From contig JANSLP010000145.1 of assembly GCA_029298735.1 (NCBI GenBank), positions 1 to 64,000 on the forward strand: DNA of 64,000 bases. Direction: 5' to 3'. Both the position numbers and the translations under genes were made by a program. This DNA is from Ophiostoma sp. CBS 140.51 (taxonomy: Eukaryota > Ascomycota > Sordariomycetes > Ophiostomatales > Ophiostomataceae). Numbering within the stretch: the first letter of the stretch is position 1; every line of letters begins with the position of its first letter. The notes below the pieces were generated by a model. It did not search any database, had not been told where the DNA came from, and was given only the letters and a program-made list of their open reading frames with translations. Positions 17,865 through 31,204 of the stretch are shown one piece after another.

Positions 17865-20800
17865 GATCAAATATCAAAAAGGGTTCTAAAAGCCAAAAAG
17901 TCGAAAAGGTCGACGAAACGCAAAGAGACGCCCGCCAACAGAATGCGATTCGCTCTAGAGGGGGGCGCGCGCAGCGGGAAAGGGGGAGAGGGGGTGAGGG
18001 GCCAGGCGCGCTATCTTTTTTTTAGAACTCGGAATGGCACATAAATGGGTATGCGGTACGGGGTATGCGGTATTGGCATGCAAACACCATGTGCTAGAAA
18101 CCGGCGCAAGAAAAACACGAGGGCTATCCGTCTCGCTTGTCTGACTTGTAAGAGGCGAAATGGCAAAGAGCGAAGGGCGAAAAGGGCGGGAGGTGCAAAT
18201 GCAAGATGCAGAAGCAGAAACAGAGACAATGGAGGGGCGCTCCTTTGCTGGCGTGTATGGTGGATGTGGACCCCTTCTTTCTCGAGTAGCGCCCCAGTCA
18301 CCGCTTCAGAGTTCCGATCCTTAACCTAGCCAAGGCTAGCCGGCAGCCCTTGGTGCAGGACAGGACAGGAACAAGAGTTGCCGCCACGCAGCGGGATGTT
18401 CTTTTTTTCGGAGATGAAAGCTCGATGCGATCTGTCGTTGTCGACTCGCAAGCTGCAGGTCTAGACTTGATAACGGTGGTTTAAGAGAGCCCGCCTCCCT
18501 TCAGCTCCTCTGCTCGTGTTTGCGGTCAACAACTCGGCTCGTCCCGTTGTGCCAGCTCCTGAGAGTGAGAGGGTGATCGAGCGATTGTCGTCGAGTAGAG
18601 GACGTCTCAAAGGGGATTGTGGCGCGGGTCGTCGAGATAAACGAGTCGATCGAAAGCGCGATCGGGAGAGTGATAGATGGTAAATCGTTGAAAGGTAGCA
18701 AGACTGGAGAGGGAGAACGCATTCGTCGTGGATGATTCGGATGATTCAGATGGGTGCATGTGGTCTAAGAATAGAACAAATCAAGGGACCAGTGGTGGTG
18801 TTCGGTGTTTTGGAGAAATAAAATGATTGCGCCCAGCCACGACACGATGCAAAACTGGGGCAAGGGGCGGCGTGCAATTCGTCTCCTGTCTAGGCGATGC
18901 AAAATTCTATCTTTGAGTATATCGAAGAAGAGAAACGACGGGTTCGAGTTCGAGATCCAGGTTCGGTGGAGGCAGGGTTGGGGGTCGATGATCTGTCGTA
19001 AGATACTTGGGAGGTTGCTGGAGGAGAGAAGTGATATTGACAAAAAGCGGCGGGAAAACAAAGCCAAAACACAGCAGCGCGCGATGGCGGCGCAACAACA
19101 GTCCTTGAGCGGCAAAATGGAAGAAGTGGTAGGCGAGAGACCACGAGAAAACGTGAGAGTGTAGTCAGAATGCGAAACCGCTGGCGGTGTGTATCGTGAG
19201 GAGGGGGCGATGAAGAAGAGGGAAGAAGAGAGGATGAAGACTGGAGAATGGGGGGAAAGGGGGGGATGGAGAGACGTTCCTGCCGATAAACAATAGAAAG
19301 TTTGAAAAGAGAAAGAACGGAGGATTAGAAGATGGAAGACTCGGGGTGAGGATTATTTGCGAAGACGACCAGGGAAAGAAGGGAAGGAACAAAGGGACCG
19401 ACCACGACCATACAACCATACAACGGCTCTGTCGAGGCGGGCTGCTTTTGGGTTTTGGCGGTAGTAGCTTCTGTTTCTTGTTGCTAGCTGCCCGTTGTCT
19501 GGGGTGCCACCTGGTGCTAAGCGCGCGGGGGGGCGTGATAGCGTGGCGAGCGTGGGAAGGTGCGAAGTTGCAAAGTGGGAAGGGCAGCGACGGCTGAGAG
19601 TGGGCGCCAGGGAAGGAGCGACAGAGCGCAACTGAGCGCAGGCGCCAACAGTAAAAAGAAAAGCAACAGGAGGCAAGTAGGCAGGAGACACGAGGGGACA
19701 AGAGTAGACGACTGCGCAGACCAGCGCAAGTAAGCCAAAATTGGAAAGAACAGCAACGACGGGCGCTGAGTGGCGGGCGCCGTTGAAGAACGGGTGCGGG
19801 CGCCAAAACAGTCGAAACTGCCAAAACGACCGACACCAACGAAAGCCAAAGGGACGGAACAGACCAGAGGCGACTTGCTAGCTGAGGTGGATATTTTGGT
19901 ATTTCTCGGGGGTCTGCGCGCAGTGCTAGCGCCTGGCAGTGAGATATGGCGTACTAGTTTTAATATGACACGGAGCACCAGGCGGGGTTCGTCTGTGCTG
20001 GGGGTCTATTGTTCTAGGGTGTCTCGACAACTTAGGCAGTTGTTTATTGTCATGGAGAGATGGCAGTTGTTTCCTTTTGTCTTCGTTTTGTTTTGGGGGT
20101 AGAGCTGAAGTGGTTCGGCGCGATCATTTTGTCCCGATAATTAACTGATGATATTTGGAAAAAAGAGTTTATACTTTACGCCTATAATGTTGGGTTCATT
20201 TTTTTTTATATTTTTTTTCCAAAAAAAATTGTACTTGATCCTATTTCTAAATACTATAAAAAATTCTCGAAACAAACTTGGGCAGTGGAAGCCATTTCAA
20301 AGTGCAGCCTGGCAGGCATCAACTTTGATCCTGGTTGCGGCATCCCGACATCGCCAGATTCTGCCGATAGTTTGTATTACGAAACAGAAGTCCAAGAGAA
20401 CGAGAAGACCGAAAGACACCAAATACAATGCAACTTCCGCTCAACCAACTGACTGTCACCAGCCTCCCTGGTGTAAATCAGAGTTGTGTGATACCAGATT
20501 CCGTTCCCGATTCATTATTTGTAGTATCCGGCTTGGTGGCTCTCCCGTCTGCCTGGAAGGTGGCCAAGGACAGGCCAGCTAGACAGGCCATACTGCAGGG
20601 ATGGGAAGATGTGGCCTTCAAGCAGACAGAAAAATGCAGGATGCCCTTTTTTTCGTATTTGAAGTGAAAGCAATATGGGCTCAACTGTCATGCCTGGGTG
20701 ATCGACGACAGCCAATGCGAAATAGAGACAATAGGCCAGCTATGCCAATAACCTTCAAGTCCACCTTCACCGTCACCAGCTTCGGCAAAGGACGAGTGTC

Positions 20801-21998
20801 ATCCTCGGAGACAGCTGTGCTGTCCTCTGTCGATTTCCATCGTTGCCGCTGTCTTGTGCCCCTCCTCGCTGGAATTTTCTGTCTCTCTCCCCATCTGCCT
20901 CCTGCTTTTTCTCTCTTCTGTCCCCTCTCTGTTCTATTTCTGGAACGAAATGCTACCCGTGCCCATGTCGTGCTCCCTTGTTCCGCCAGTCATGTGTGTG
21001 GCTTGCTCGTTCGTTCGTTCTCGACGCAGACACTGGGAGCCTCATCCTGCACACTGTCTGCAGTTTGCCTGCAAGTTGTCTCTTGTGAATCTGCGGGCAT
21101 CTGCAGGCAAATCTGCAGGGCGGTCTTTTAGGTGTTTCAGAAGCAGAGAGGCGCTCGTTGCGTCAGATATGGTGGTGGGTGGGAAGGTGCTTGTCCCACC
21201 GAGTGGAAGGAAAGTGCGGCTGGCCGTAGTTACTCACGAGTGGCAGTTGGGACGTTGGGCCAGTTTGTAGCGGTCGACATATGGCCAATGGGAAGCTACG
21301 TACAGACCCACTACAAATTCAGCACACTGATTGGCCACATGCAACCCGCCAAAGGCACAAAAACTTGACGAGCCATTCCCAAACCAAAATCCAAGGAATT
21401 TCTTTCCCTTTCACACACCAAAAAACCCAACCTTTCCTCGCATCAAGCAATCCAGCGTTGAAGCACCCAGCATCCAGCACCCTTTCCCGGTGGCGACATG
21501 CTTCTGCTTCTTCCTCTGCCTGTGCACACTGTCTCCGTCTCGCAGATGCAGCAGAGCTCGGCGGTGTTTAGCCTGTCGGACGTTGACCTGACGTGAGAGC
21601 AGCTCTGTGAACGTTCTTCTCGAAAAAAGAAGGACAAAGAGGTAAGAAAAGACAACTAACACGATCACGGACGTGTCGCGACCTCAAAAGGTAAGGAAAC
21701 TTATTTCCTGGAGCCTATCCAACCTCACACTGCTGCTGCCGCCCTGCCTACATGATGATATTATATATATTGGAGCTGTCTGATTCTCTTGATGACTTTT
21801 TCATTAATTACGCAACTTATTTCTGATCCAAGTAAAGGAAGCAGCGGCAGATGTGATTTGGAAGGCGATACACGAGTGTATTTCCTGCGTGTCTGAACCA
21901 CTGCTAACTCGCTGCAAACCTAGGTCCAAGCGTACCGACTCAATATCCTCATTATCGCGACTTGACCGACATTTCAACTATATCGTCCAGTGATAACA
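17865..21998. other. 4.1 kb gene-free interval
   Basis: It separates two divergent genes (SH3 protein and ssu72). Many open frames exist but are compositionally biased, lack domains and change strand at random. From 18130 to 19790 the plus strand is purine-rich, and from 20850 to 21000 it is pyrimidine-rich. An AT-rich patch lies at 20140-20280. A leader intron of ssu72 is likely at the right end. Long untranslated leaders or noncoding transcripts are possible. Confidence 0.45.
21691..21923 (+). other. probable 5' leader intron of ssu72
   Basis: An AAAAG|GTAAGG donor at 21691 and a CTGCTAACTC branch with an AACCTAG acceptor ending at 21923 bracket 233 bases, 75 bases before the ssu72 ATG. 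RNA evidence would be needed to confirm use. Confidence 0.45.
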
Positions 21999-23032
21999 AT
22001 GGCCGCAACCAACGGAGCTGACGTGGCCGTCGCCGTACCCGCGCCACCAGTAGGAGCGCCGGGAGTAGAGGGCGGCTTCAAGCTCAAGTTCTGCACCGTG
22101 TGCGCCAGCAATCAGAACCGGTGCGTAACTCATCCAGGACTGTGAAGTGTCTGGATGCCTCCACGCCCATGCCTCATCTTATGCCTTCGTAGAGTGATCG
22201 TTTTGGATGCATGTTGTTGAAGAGGCGGGATATGGAAGGAGAAAAAAGGAAGATAGACGAGATGCTTGCTTGTTGTGTGCCCCGTGACCCATTTGTCTTT
22301 TTTTTCTTGCCGTTTTGCGTTTTGCGTCTTTTTGCTGAACCGTCGTCCTAATGCTTTTTGTCTCCTCCTTGTAGATCCATGGAGGCCCATCTCCGTCTCG
22401 CCCAGGCCGGGTTTCCCGTCATCTCGTTCGGCACTGGCTCCCTCGTGCGCCTGCCCGGCCCGACCGTCACCCAGCCCAACGTCTACCAGTTCAACAAGAC
22501 CTCCTACGACAGCATCTTCCGCGAACTCGAATCCAAAGACGTCCGCCTCTACAAGGCCAACGGCGTCCTCAACATGATTAACCGCAACCGCGGCATCAAG
22601 TGGGGACCTGAGCGATGGCAAGACTGGCAGGTCGGCCTGCCACGCATCGAGCACACCACAGACATGGGCAGCGTCGGCTCCGAGGGCGGTGTCGTCGATA
22701 TCGTCATTACCTGCGAAGAGCGCTGTTGGGACGCTGTTATCGACGATCTTCTTAACCGGGGCTCGCCGCTCAACCGCCCCGTGCACGTCATCAATGTCGA
22801 CATTCGCGACAACCACGAGGAGGCTGCGCTCGGCGGTCGTGGCATTCTGGACCTAGCAACGGTGCTCAACCGCGCGGCGGCCGAGGAGCGCGAAAAGGTG
22901 GGCCCGGCGGTCTTTGACGCCGGTGGCGCCGCTAGCCGGTCGAGCTTTGATGAGCGCGTACCTGATATTCTTGCCGAGTGGCAGGAGCGCTGGCCTAACC
23001 TGCCGAGCACCTGGACTCTGGCATGGTTCTGA
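21999..23032 (+). CDS. ssu72: RNA polymerase II CTD phosphatase Ssu72
   Basis: Spliced model join(21999..22120, 22375..23032) gives 259 residues. The 254-base intron splits the Arg codon of the active site (CG|A), and joining restores the phosphatase P-loop VCASNQNRSMEAH, with nucleophile C35 and R41 in a CX5R motif. The conserved HVINVDIRDNHEEA segment near the C-terminal half carries the aspartate general acid. It removes Ser5/Ser7 phosphate from the polymerase II tail and works with the cleavage and polyadenylation factor in 3'-end processing. The first 25 residues are an Ala/Val/Pro-rich extension absent from yeast Ssu72 (206 residues). Confidence 0.96.
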
Positions 23033-26000
23033 GGGTCGGCGAGCTGTGGGGGAAATCTCTGTCAGCAAGACTAACAGACGATACTATTCGGCGTTCCGGA
23101 AGGCGTAGCTATACGACCTCTGTCGTCCCAGTGCATGCTATGATGAGAACCATTGCATTTACATATGGATCATATCGGTTTCGGCCCCACGCTCATTGCA
23201 TACAACTCACATTGTGCATATGGATATGCATCTACCAAAACCTTTTCATGAACCCTAGGGCTACTCTCTCAGACGGTGAAACATTGTGCGGGAACGGACG
23301 ATCTTTCTGGGGGATGAGAGATAGGTGGAAGAATACGAAAACATCGGAGGAAAAATAGAAGGAAGGGCAAGGAGAGTAAGGGCACATCAGAGGGGCTCGA
23401 TACCCGTGTACCATACAAAGACACAAAAGCCGCGACAAATGTGAGCTGATGTGACGACGCCACGAGGAAGGTCATGGTCAAGACCCCTCGCAGAGCCAAG
23501 AGTCTGCTGGGCTGAGAACCGTTGGGCCAAGGAATCTGTGCGTTGTATCTCGATCCAAGGGGCATCTGACAAGAGTACAATAATCACGAAAGTACAATAG
23601 AAATAAATGTTCCGCAGAGTGATGCCGATTTCCCTCCTATTATTTTGTGCTTAACAATTGTTAATAATCCTTGTAAGCATGTGTGCCGAGCGCCGTCTGT
23701 TCGCGGTGCACATCAAACACATCAATGCATGATCCGACATGCGGTGGTGGGAAGCGGTAGAAAGCAGGGATGGGGAGAAAAGTGAACGAAAAGGGGTTTT
23801 CACAGGACAAGAAGTAGCTAAATGTACGGGTGCATGGCGGTAGTTGGGTCATAATTCAGACTGCCGTCAATATCGAATTCTTCTGTTTCTTCACTTCTTG
23901 TCGTAGTGATTCCATTTATCCTGGCAGTTCATCATGTGATAATGGCTAGATTTAGACCAGACACCCAACCCTTTTGACATTTGTGGACGCACCCTCTTTC
24001 CAAAAATCAAGTGCTTGTCTTCGGTAAAGTAAAGAGATAATGGGTCCCTGAAGATAGTATGAAGAAGGTCGGTGGAAGAAGTTTAATGATGAAATTGATG
24101 CCCAAACCTGGGAAGCATAATTGCTTCATGCAGAAAAGCAATGCACAGCCGACATACTGGATACGCCGCGTGGCAACAATGCTATGTCGGACGAACATGG
24201 ACGAGGTGCGCCTGCGAACATTCAGAGCAAAAAAAACCATCACTCTCATATCTTCTTGGACATTTATATCGACATCTCTGATCGTCTGTCCGATCGTTCT
24301 AGGCCAATTGAACAACCTGTCACAACAGGCCATCCGACTATGTATCCAACAGCCTGGCCACGTGATGCCGTGCCACGTTCCACGTTTGACGGGCACGCCC
24401 GAACAGTCCGACGTCCGGTTTGCACAACACAGGCTATGCACAAAGTTTATCTTCGCCTGACCCCGTGTTCTGTGAGCCAAAAAAATACACATCAGAGCCT
24501 CGCAGGGACAATGAACATGGTAAAAGCTAGCACCGGTTCGTGCCCCTGAACGCAAAAGACGGGAGACTCCGTGTCAATTTCGTTCTAAATTGACGACAAA
24601 CAAATAAGAGTCCAAGGAGAACCAAGAACACCGATAACCCCGACCATCATGGTCGAGAAATGCGTGGTGGAAGATTTGACAGTACGCGGGATATAAAAAC
24701 ACCCCCGGCCGCAATCAACCCCTGTATTTCACATACATGTACAGTGAAGTTCTGGTGCGCACCTTCCGTGGCCTCCACAGCCAATCTCCCGGCGGCAAGC
24801 GCTGCGTACACTATAAGTGGAATAATGGGGCACACAATTGGGAGCTCTTTTATTCGGGGCCCTCCCAAGCCAAACTGTCACAGTCCCCAGCCCTGAAAAG
24901 GTTCGACGAGATGACAAAGGAGGTGAATTGGAGACTGGGCATTCTGGATTCTTGGGTCTCAGCAATGCTGACTGCAACATCAAGTGCAAGACAATAAGAC
25001 ATCTTACGACGATGTTGACTCTGGAACTGTGACGATTTTCGAGACTGCCAACAGCTTGTTAACGGCGGGCGGCTTGTCCCTGTTGCATGTTAACAACTTG
25101 ATCTCTTCGTGTTCTCTCTGGCGTCTCTTTGTCTTTATTTAACTTTGACGTTCGGCAAGCCGGGGGGGGGGGACGTTGTTGGTGTGCAGTTGATATTTTT
25201 AAAATTAGGCTTGCGTTGCTGCGCATGAGAGGGGAGACGCTCTAATCTGGAAATTGCGTGTTTCTTTCCCTCTCTCTGTGCCTCTCTATTTTCTTCTAAG
25301 CTCTTTCCCTTTTGTTCTGTGGGGCACGCCGGTGTCTTTGGAATACAGCCCAGGGTCTAGGGCCGTCCATCACTGCTCAGAATCGCCGTAGCTCCAATTG
25401 CGCAGCATGCGCGGTAATGTCGTTTGTCAGTCGCGGCAGCAAATCAGCGGAGAAAAGTACACGCCCGGCAAGAGGAAAAAAGGGAAGGAGTGAAGGTGAC
25501 GGTTGAGGGAAAGGGGAGGAAAGAGCACATCGGAGCACACGAAAGGGAAAGAACAGGGCAAGAACAACAGCCCAGTGAGGCAGGCGCGTGCCGGCAGCTT
25601 GACGAACGACAATGAAGGAAAAGCAAAAAGATCTGGACTCTTCCTGTTCTCCCTTGCCTTGCCCAGACCCTGGAGAAACTGTTTGCTTCTCGGGTCGCTT
25701 CTGCCCAGGCCCATGCCCAGCGGCACTCCCCTCCTTGTTGATGCTTGTTTTGTGCATCTCCTTTTTTCACGGAGAAACTTGATGATGGGCTCCTTCCATC
25801 TTTGATCTGACTGGCCGGAGCCGCCCAACAGCCACCGACGAACGACGGTCGTTCCTGCCACTTTGCAACTCGCTCTCGCCACCGGCAATACCCCAAGATT
25901 TGAGCCAGCGCCTTCCTGCAGCCTTTTTAGCGCGCGCCACCCCGTTATTGCACCCAAAAGATACGCCGGCCTTTTGGTGGCTTTCTTGTCAACTCTGTGC

Positions 26001-28083
26001 CTGACTGGCTCCAGACCAACTTTCCTGTTCCTGGCGCATCCGGGTGTCACCCAGCGCCGCGACTGGCTGGGCTCGGCGCTGTCTGCAGCAAATCACGGCC
26101 GCCAGTCCCAAAAGAGGCTAACCTCAATCTAGACCGCGTCGCCTGTCCAGATGGGCGATGAACAGAAAGGGGAAAGAGCCAGGGGTAGGAAACAAGGGAA
26201 AGAGCGAAGGGGGAGGCTGGCGGTGCACCAAAAAGAACAGGAAAGTGAAAGAGCCAGGCTATCGACAGGGGCAGAGACAAGAAATCACCTGTATCGCTTG
26301 CCTTGAATTCCCTGTATTACCATTACCTGCCACGTCCTTGCGCAGCGCCAATACGTTGCACTCACTTTGACCTTGCATTGCAGATTCGATGGCGAGATGC
26401 TTGTGGGAGAGTTTGTAGATCCAGCTGTTGTCGTTGGCCGGCCCGTGAGGTGTCTCTCGTCGGCGGCGGCGCCAATGTCTTCGTATTTTGCACATTCCGT
26501 ATTTCACGATTGTGACAATGAGTTCTTGCCCTCTCTTTGTGTCTTTGGGTCCTTTGGGCTCTTTCCTTTCTTTCTTTGCTTCCTCCGTGGCCGACTTCCT
26601 TTTCCGTCGATTTCACCACTTGCACTCCGTAGCACTCCCCATTCTACACCGCATTGTCTGCGGTTGCGGTTGCCATCAATATCTCGCTCTCGCCTGCAAA
26701 CCCGCATGCCCGCAAGATCCTCTCATTCCACAATCGCTCCTGCCCTTTGATTTCGCTACCATTGCATAGATCTCCCATTCTGTTCAATCTTTCCATTGTG
26801 TCCTTTTTGTGCCCTTGCCCCTCCCCTACATTCCCGTTGGCTGGTTCCTTCCCTGCTTCACACACGCCCCCCCTTCCGAAAATATCCCTTTGCCGACCCT
26901 GTCTAGTTTTGACGTTTCAGCATCGCCCGTCGTCTGTGTCGCGGATTTTCCTCAGTGTTTTTTCTCGGGGCCCTCTTTCTCACCAGCCTTTCTGCTGCAC
27001 CTGCCCTAGTTCTTTTTTCTTGCCTTTTTTCTTCCTTGCCTGGCCTCGCCTTGCCTCGTGCAGTGACAGTGTTGTCCTCTTCGGAACTTGTGCATAGTCG
27101 TCCGTACCTTCTTCGCTCCTTCCTTGCCTGCCCTTTCCTTGCCAGGCCCTGCTTGGGTCACTGCCTCGACTGTCTGGGCTGCTCCTTCCCCCCCCCTTCC
27201 CAATATTCTAAATGCTCCTAATACCCCTATTGTGGCACGATCGGCGGTGTACTTGAACCTAGCTGGCTCTTGCCTTTTTTCTCTCCACAAGACGCTCCTT
27301 CCGTTTCCTCTCTGTCTGTGACCCCCCTTTCGCTGTCGTTAGTCCCCTTTTCGCAAGTACTCCACCCCCCCTAGCCTCTCCATTCTACTCCCTTCTACCC
27401 GCCATTACATTGGCACTGGCACTGGGTCTCGGTCGGTCTCTCTCTTTTTGGTTCCAGTTGTTGTCGCCCAGTCGAAGCCAGTGTCTCTGCCTCCCTCCAT
27501 TCCGTTCGCAAGAGCCCCTTTTTGCCCTTTTTGTTCACTTTATCTTTCTGTCGCCATCCGCAGCCGAAGACGACTTGCAAAAGCAAGCAAACGACGACTT
27601 AACCAGACGAGCGGACAACACCCTTTTTTTGTTGTGTCGAGCAACGACGACTGAACACGCGGAAGATCAATTCCTTTCTCGACGACGAAGCAACGCCGCG
27701 CGACAACGAGACAAGAGGAAGAGGCAGCAAAATAGAGGAGACCTAAACCCACATCGCAATCGAAAACAACAACGAAATCGCTGGGGACAAATTTTGAAGG
27801 CGACTGAGGCTCCCTTTCTACTTTTCTTCGACGGACATCTACGACAGGTGTCGATACGGGGCAGCTCGATCTCGAATTCGACCGACCTCGATCCTCACGT
27901 TTTCGCACACGACTCGAGCAGCCAGTTCTCCTTAAACCCACCGATCGAGGCCTGGAGAAAATATACACGCACGACACGAGCCGGATCTAGGGGAGGAAAA
28001 TTGACGGGCGCGTCGACGAACACGACAATTTCGACGACATCTCGACGACATCTCGTCCTGTCACGGCCGCGCATATCAGAAGC
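23033..28083. other. 5.0 kb gene-free interval upstream of spa2
   Basis: No gene is supported. The first 300 bases are ssu72 3' flank. The middle part (23600-25000) is AT-richer with only short frames. From 25600 to 27550 the plus strand is C/T-rich, the typical look of a fungal promoter and long 5' leader. From 27560 to 28083 it becomes CGA/ACGA-rich up to the spa2 ATG. No tRNA-like fold was found. Confidence 0.45.
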
Positions 28084-31000
28084 ATGAATGGCCGAAATGC
28101 ACCACTATCACCCGTATCTATAGGCGATAGTGACTGGCCCAACAACGGTTATCCAATGGACAAAGACGACCCCTACGCCCGTGGCCAACTCATCTCACCA
28201 CCCAACTCTGGCGGCTCACTTCCCAGCCCTATGAATGCCGGTTTCCCAACGGGCCCGCGCAATGGCAATGGCGGGCCCTCACCACCGCCTTCTATTGGCC
28301 GCTCCAGCGCCGGCCCGGGCAGCATGTACGCCCGCAGCGAGAGCGGCCGCAGCCAGCGCGATGAATCTACCGACGCCGTGCTCGGCGAGCACTACATTGC
28401 CCTCAAGCGCTTTCTCTCCCAGACCTCACGCGACGGCAAACCTACACCGCCTGCGAACAAGGCCCGCGACAAGCTGCAACGCCTGACATCAGTGCAGTTC
28501 CTCGAGCTCAGTACCGATGTCTTTGACGAACTCATGCGCCGCCAGGCGTTCAGCCGCCGCCAAAACAATGGCGGTCCCCAGGGCCCCGGTGGCCCTCCCA
28601 GCTATCTCTTGCCAGAAGACTCATTTCACCCAAAACGTAACCAGGCCCGGCAAAAGCTGGCATCCCTCGGCCCCCCTCGTTTTCGTGACCTCGCTACCGA
28701 CGTGTTCTGCGAGCTCGAACGCCGTATCCCGCGCTTTATTGCCGGCGAAATCCCTCGCATGGGCAGCCCGGCCGGTTCAATGCGGCCAGGAAGCCGCGCC
28801 CAAACACCAGTCAATGGCGGCATGAATGGTTTCCCACCACGAGGCCAGAGCCGGCGGCGACCATCCGAAGCTGGCTCTGTGCGCTCGATGCGCAGCGGTG
28901 TCGGCATGAACGGTCTAGGTCTGGGACCTGGCGGTCTCGGCAACAACTCCGTACCGCCATCCCCAGGTCTGCCACCGAACAACTACGACCGACCGATGCA
29001 GAAGCAGTCACAGAGCAACACCATTGTGCCAAATAAGAGCACAATGGTTGAGGAGGACGACGACCCGATGATCAGCCCCATGGGTGATACCATGAATGGC
29101 AATATGAATGGGAATATGAACGGCGACGACTACGGCGTGCAACGGCAAATGAGCGGCCGCGACAACAACCGCAGCAATGAACCCGACAACGCATTGCAAG
29201 CGGAGGTAAGACCAAAATCCTTTTCCATACATCGGAATGAACTCCCACTAACCCTCACAGAAAAACAAGCAATTGATTGATGATTACGAAGCGCAATTGA
29301 AAGATTTACGAGACCAGATGGAGGCCATGGACATGGACATGAAGCGGAAGAAGGAAGAGATGGACTCGGTCCTTGATGCCGAACGTGCACGAGCATCAGC
29401 TAGCAATGTCGATAAGCAGGAGTGGTCGAATCAGCGGCGCGATCTCGAGAACCAGCTCGCTGACTCGGCTAGCCTTGCAGAAACGCTGCAGCAGGATATG
29501 GACCGGATGCGCAGCGACCACTCCGCCGAAGAGCGCCAGCTGCGCGCCCAGATCGACGACCTGCGGCAATCGCTCGCCGAGAGCACCCGCGCCAACAACA
29601 ACCCGAGCCATAATGGCAACGAAGACCTTATGCGCGAAAACGAGGACCTGCGGCAACAACTGCGCGAGCAGCAGGAAGTTACTGAGGAGGTGCGCGGTGA
29701 GGCCGAGCGGTTCTTGAGCGAGATGCGCATGCTTTCGCAACAGAGCGGCACGACCTGGGAGAAGCATTCCGAACTCGAAAAGACGATTGCGACTCTCGAG
29801 ATTGAGGTGCGCGATTGGCGCAACCGGTATGCGAGAGCCAAGACACAGCTGCGGACCCTCCGCGGTTCGTCTATGGGCCTGGGCATGCAGCCGGAGGACG
29901 CGGGCCGGTATGTGCGCGAGAAGGGCTTCACAACCGACAACGGCTTGATCAAGGACGTGCACGTCACCAAGTTCCAGATGGCCATTGACGAGCTGCTGCG
30001 GCGGGCGCGCCTCGAGGAGCCCGAGCGGACAATCGACTCGATGAAGGCTGTCGTCGTGTCGGTTCGGCGCATCACCAAGGACCTGGACGACGCACCCGCG
30101 CCTCTGGGCCAGGATGAGGAGGCCGCGCAACAGCAGGCCAAGCTCAAGACGCGAGTCTCGGGCACGGCCAACAACCTTATCACGGCGGCCAAGAATTTTG
30201 CCATGTCGGCCGGTCTATCGCCCGTCTCGCTGCTCGATGCTGCTGCATCACACCTTGTGGCGGCCGTTGTTGAGCTTTTGAGAGTCGTTAAGATCCGCAC
30301 GACACCCGCGGGCGAGCTCGAGGACGACGACAACAACATGTCCACGGGCATGTCCATGATGGACGACGACAACGGCTCGCTGACGCCTGTCGAGTCGAAC
30401 GCCAGTTACTTCTCGCCGCGTAGCAACGGCGGCCAGACGACGGCCACGACCATGTCGTCGGCTACTACTCAGAACTCGCTACCGCCGCCGCCTCCCTTCC
30501 AGGGCCTCGGAGGCGTGCGTGACAGCGCGGACTCTTCGGCTTACAGCCCCGTCAGCTCCCCGCGGCAATCAGTTGATCGGTTTGGCAGCTTTGCCAACGG
30601 CGGCCGGCGTTCGATTCCGCGCGCCAACGGCATGAGCAATATGAACGGCGGCATGAACGGCAACTACCTTGGCATCAACAAGAACCTGCCTACGGCACCT
30701 GGCGGTGGTAACAACAACGTCGACAACAACAGCAACGGCCACGGCGGACCTGTTGGTGGCAACGGTGGACAACAGAACGGTGGCCGCGCGGACCAGCGTA
30801 CCGAGGACTTGAAGGCGCTGCTTGACGACCAGACAGCCGTCATGGTGCAGATCATCCAGGATATGGTCGGCTCGATCCGCAGCGACGCCGGTGTACAAAA
30901 AATCACGCAGCAGATCAACGAGATTGCCGACATTGTCGGTAAAGTGATTGCCGAGACGGAAGCCAGCGGCAACGGCGGTCCCTCGCTGGACAAGCTGGTG

Positions 31001-31204
31001 AGCTGCCGGCAGCGTCTGGTGGACGCGGGCGACCGTGGCGAGGCGATGCGCGAGGCCGAGGCCAACGGTGGACGCAAGATGGACATGCGGTCGTGGACGA
31101 CGTCGCTGCCGCCCGTTGCCTTTGAGATTGCGCGGGAGACGAAGGAGCTGGTCAAGCGGATCGATCGTCTTGTGCTGGGTGACGGCGGCGACGACTTTTC
31201 GTGA
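28084..31204 (+). CDS. spa2: polarisome scaffold Spa2
   Basis: Spliced model join(28084..29205, 29261..31204) gives 1021 residues; the 55-base intron (GTAAGA, CACTAACC branch, TCACAG) joins in phase 0. Two Spa2 homology (GIT-type) repeats sit near residues 97-150 and 185-218, with matching cores ARDKLQRLTSVQF and ARQKLASLGPPRF, each followed by L[ST]TDVF-type sequence. Residues about 375-600 form a coiled coil rich in Gln/Glu/Arg, then a globular part and Asn/Gly/Met-rich linkers. The conserved C-terminal domain (about 870-1021) has DQTAVMVQIIQDMVGSIR. Spa2 organises Bni1 formin, Pea2/Bud6 and MAP-kinase kinases at hyphal tips through the repeats and coiled coil. Confidence 0.95.

Noticed and set aside
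19165..19839. 224-codon minus-strand frame in the 18-22 kb gap
   Set aside because: Ser/Pro/Leu/Phe low-complexity translation of a purine-rich strand; no domain and no start context.
25377..28087. Several 120-225 codon frames upstream of spa2
   Set aside because: Compositional frames in a C/T-rich leader, many beginning with non-ATG codons; no domain.
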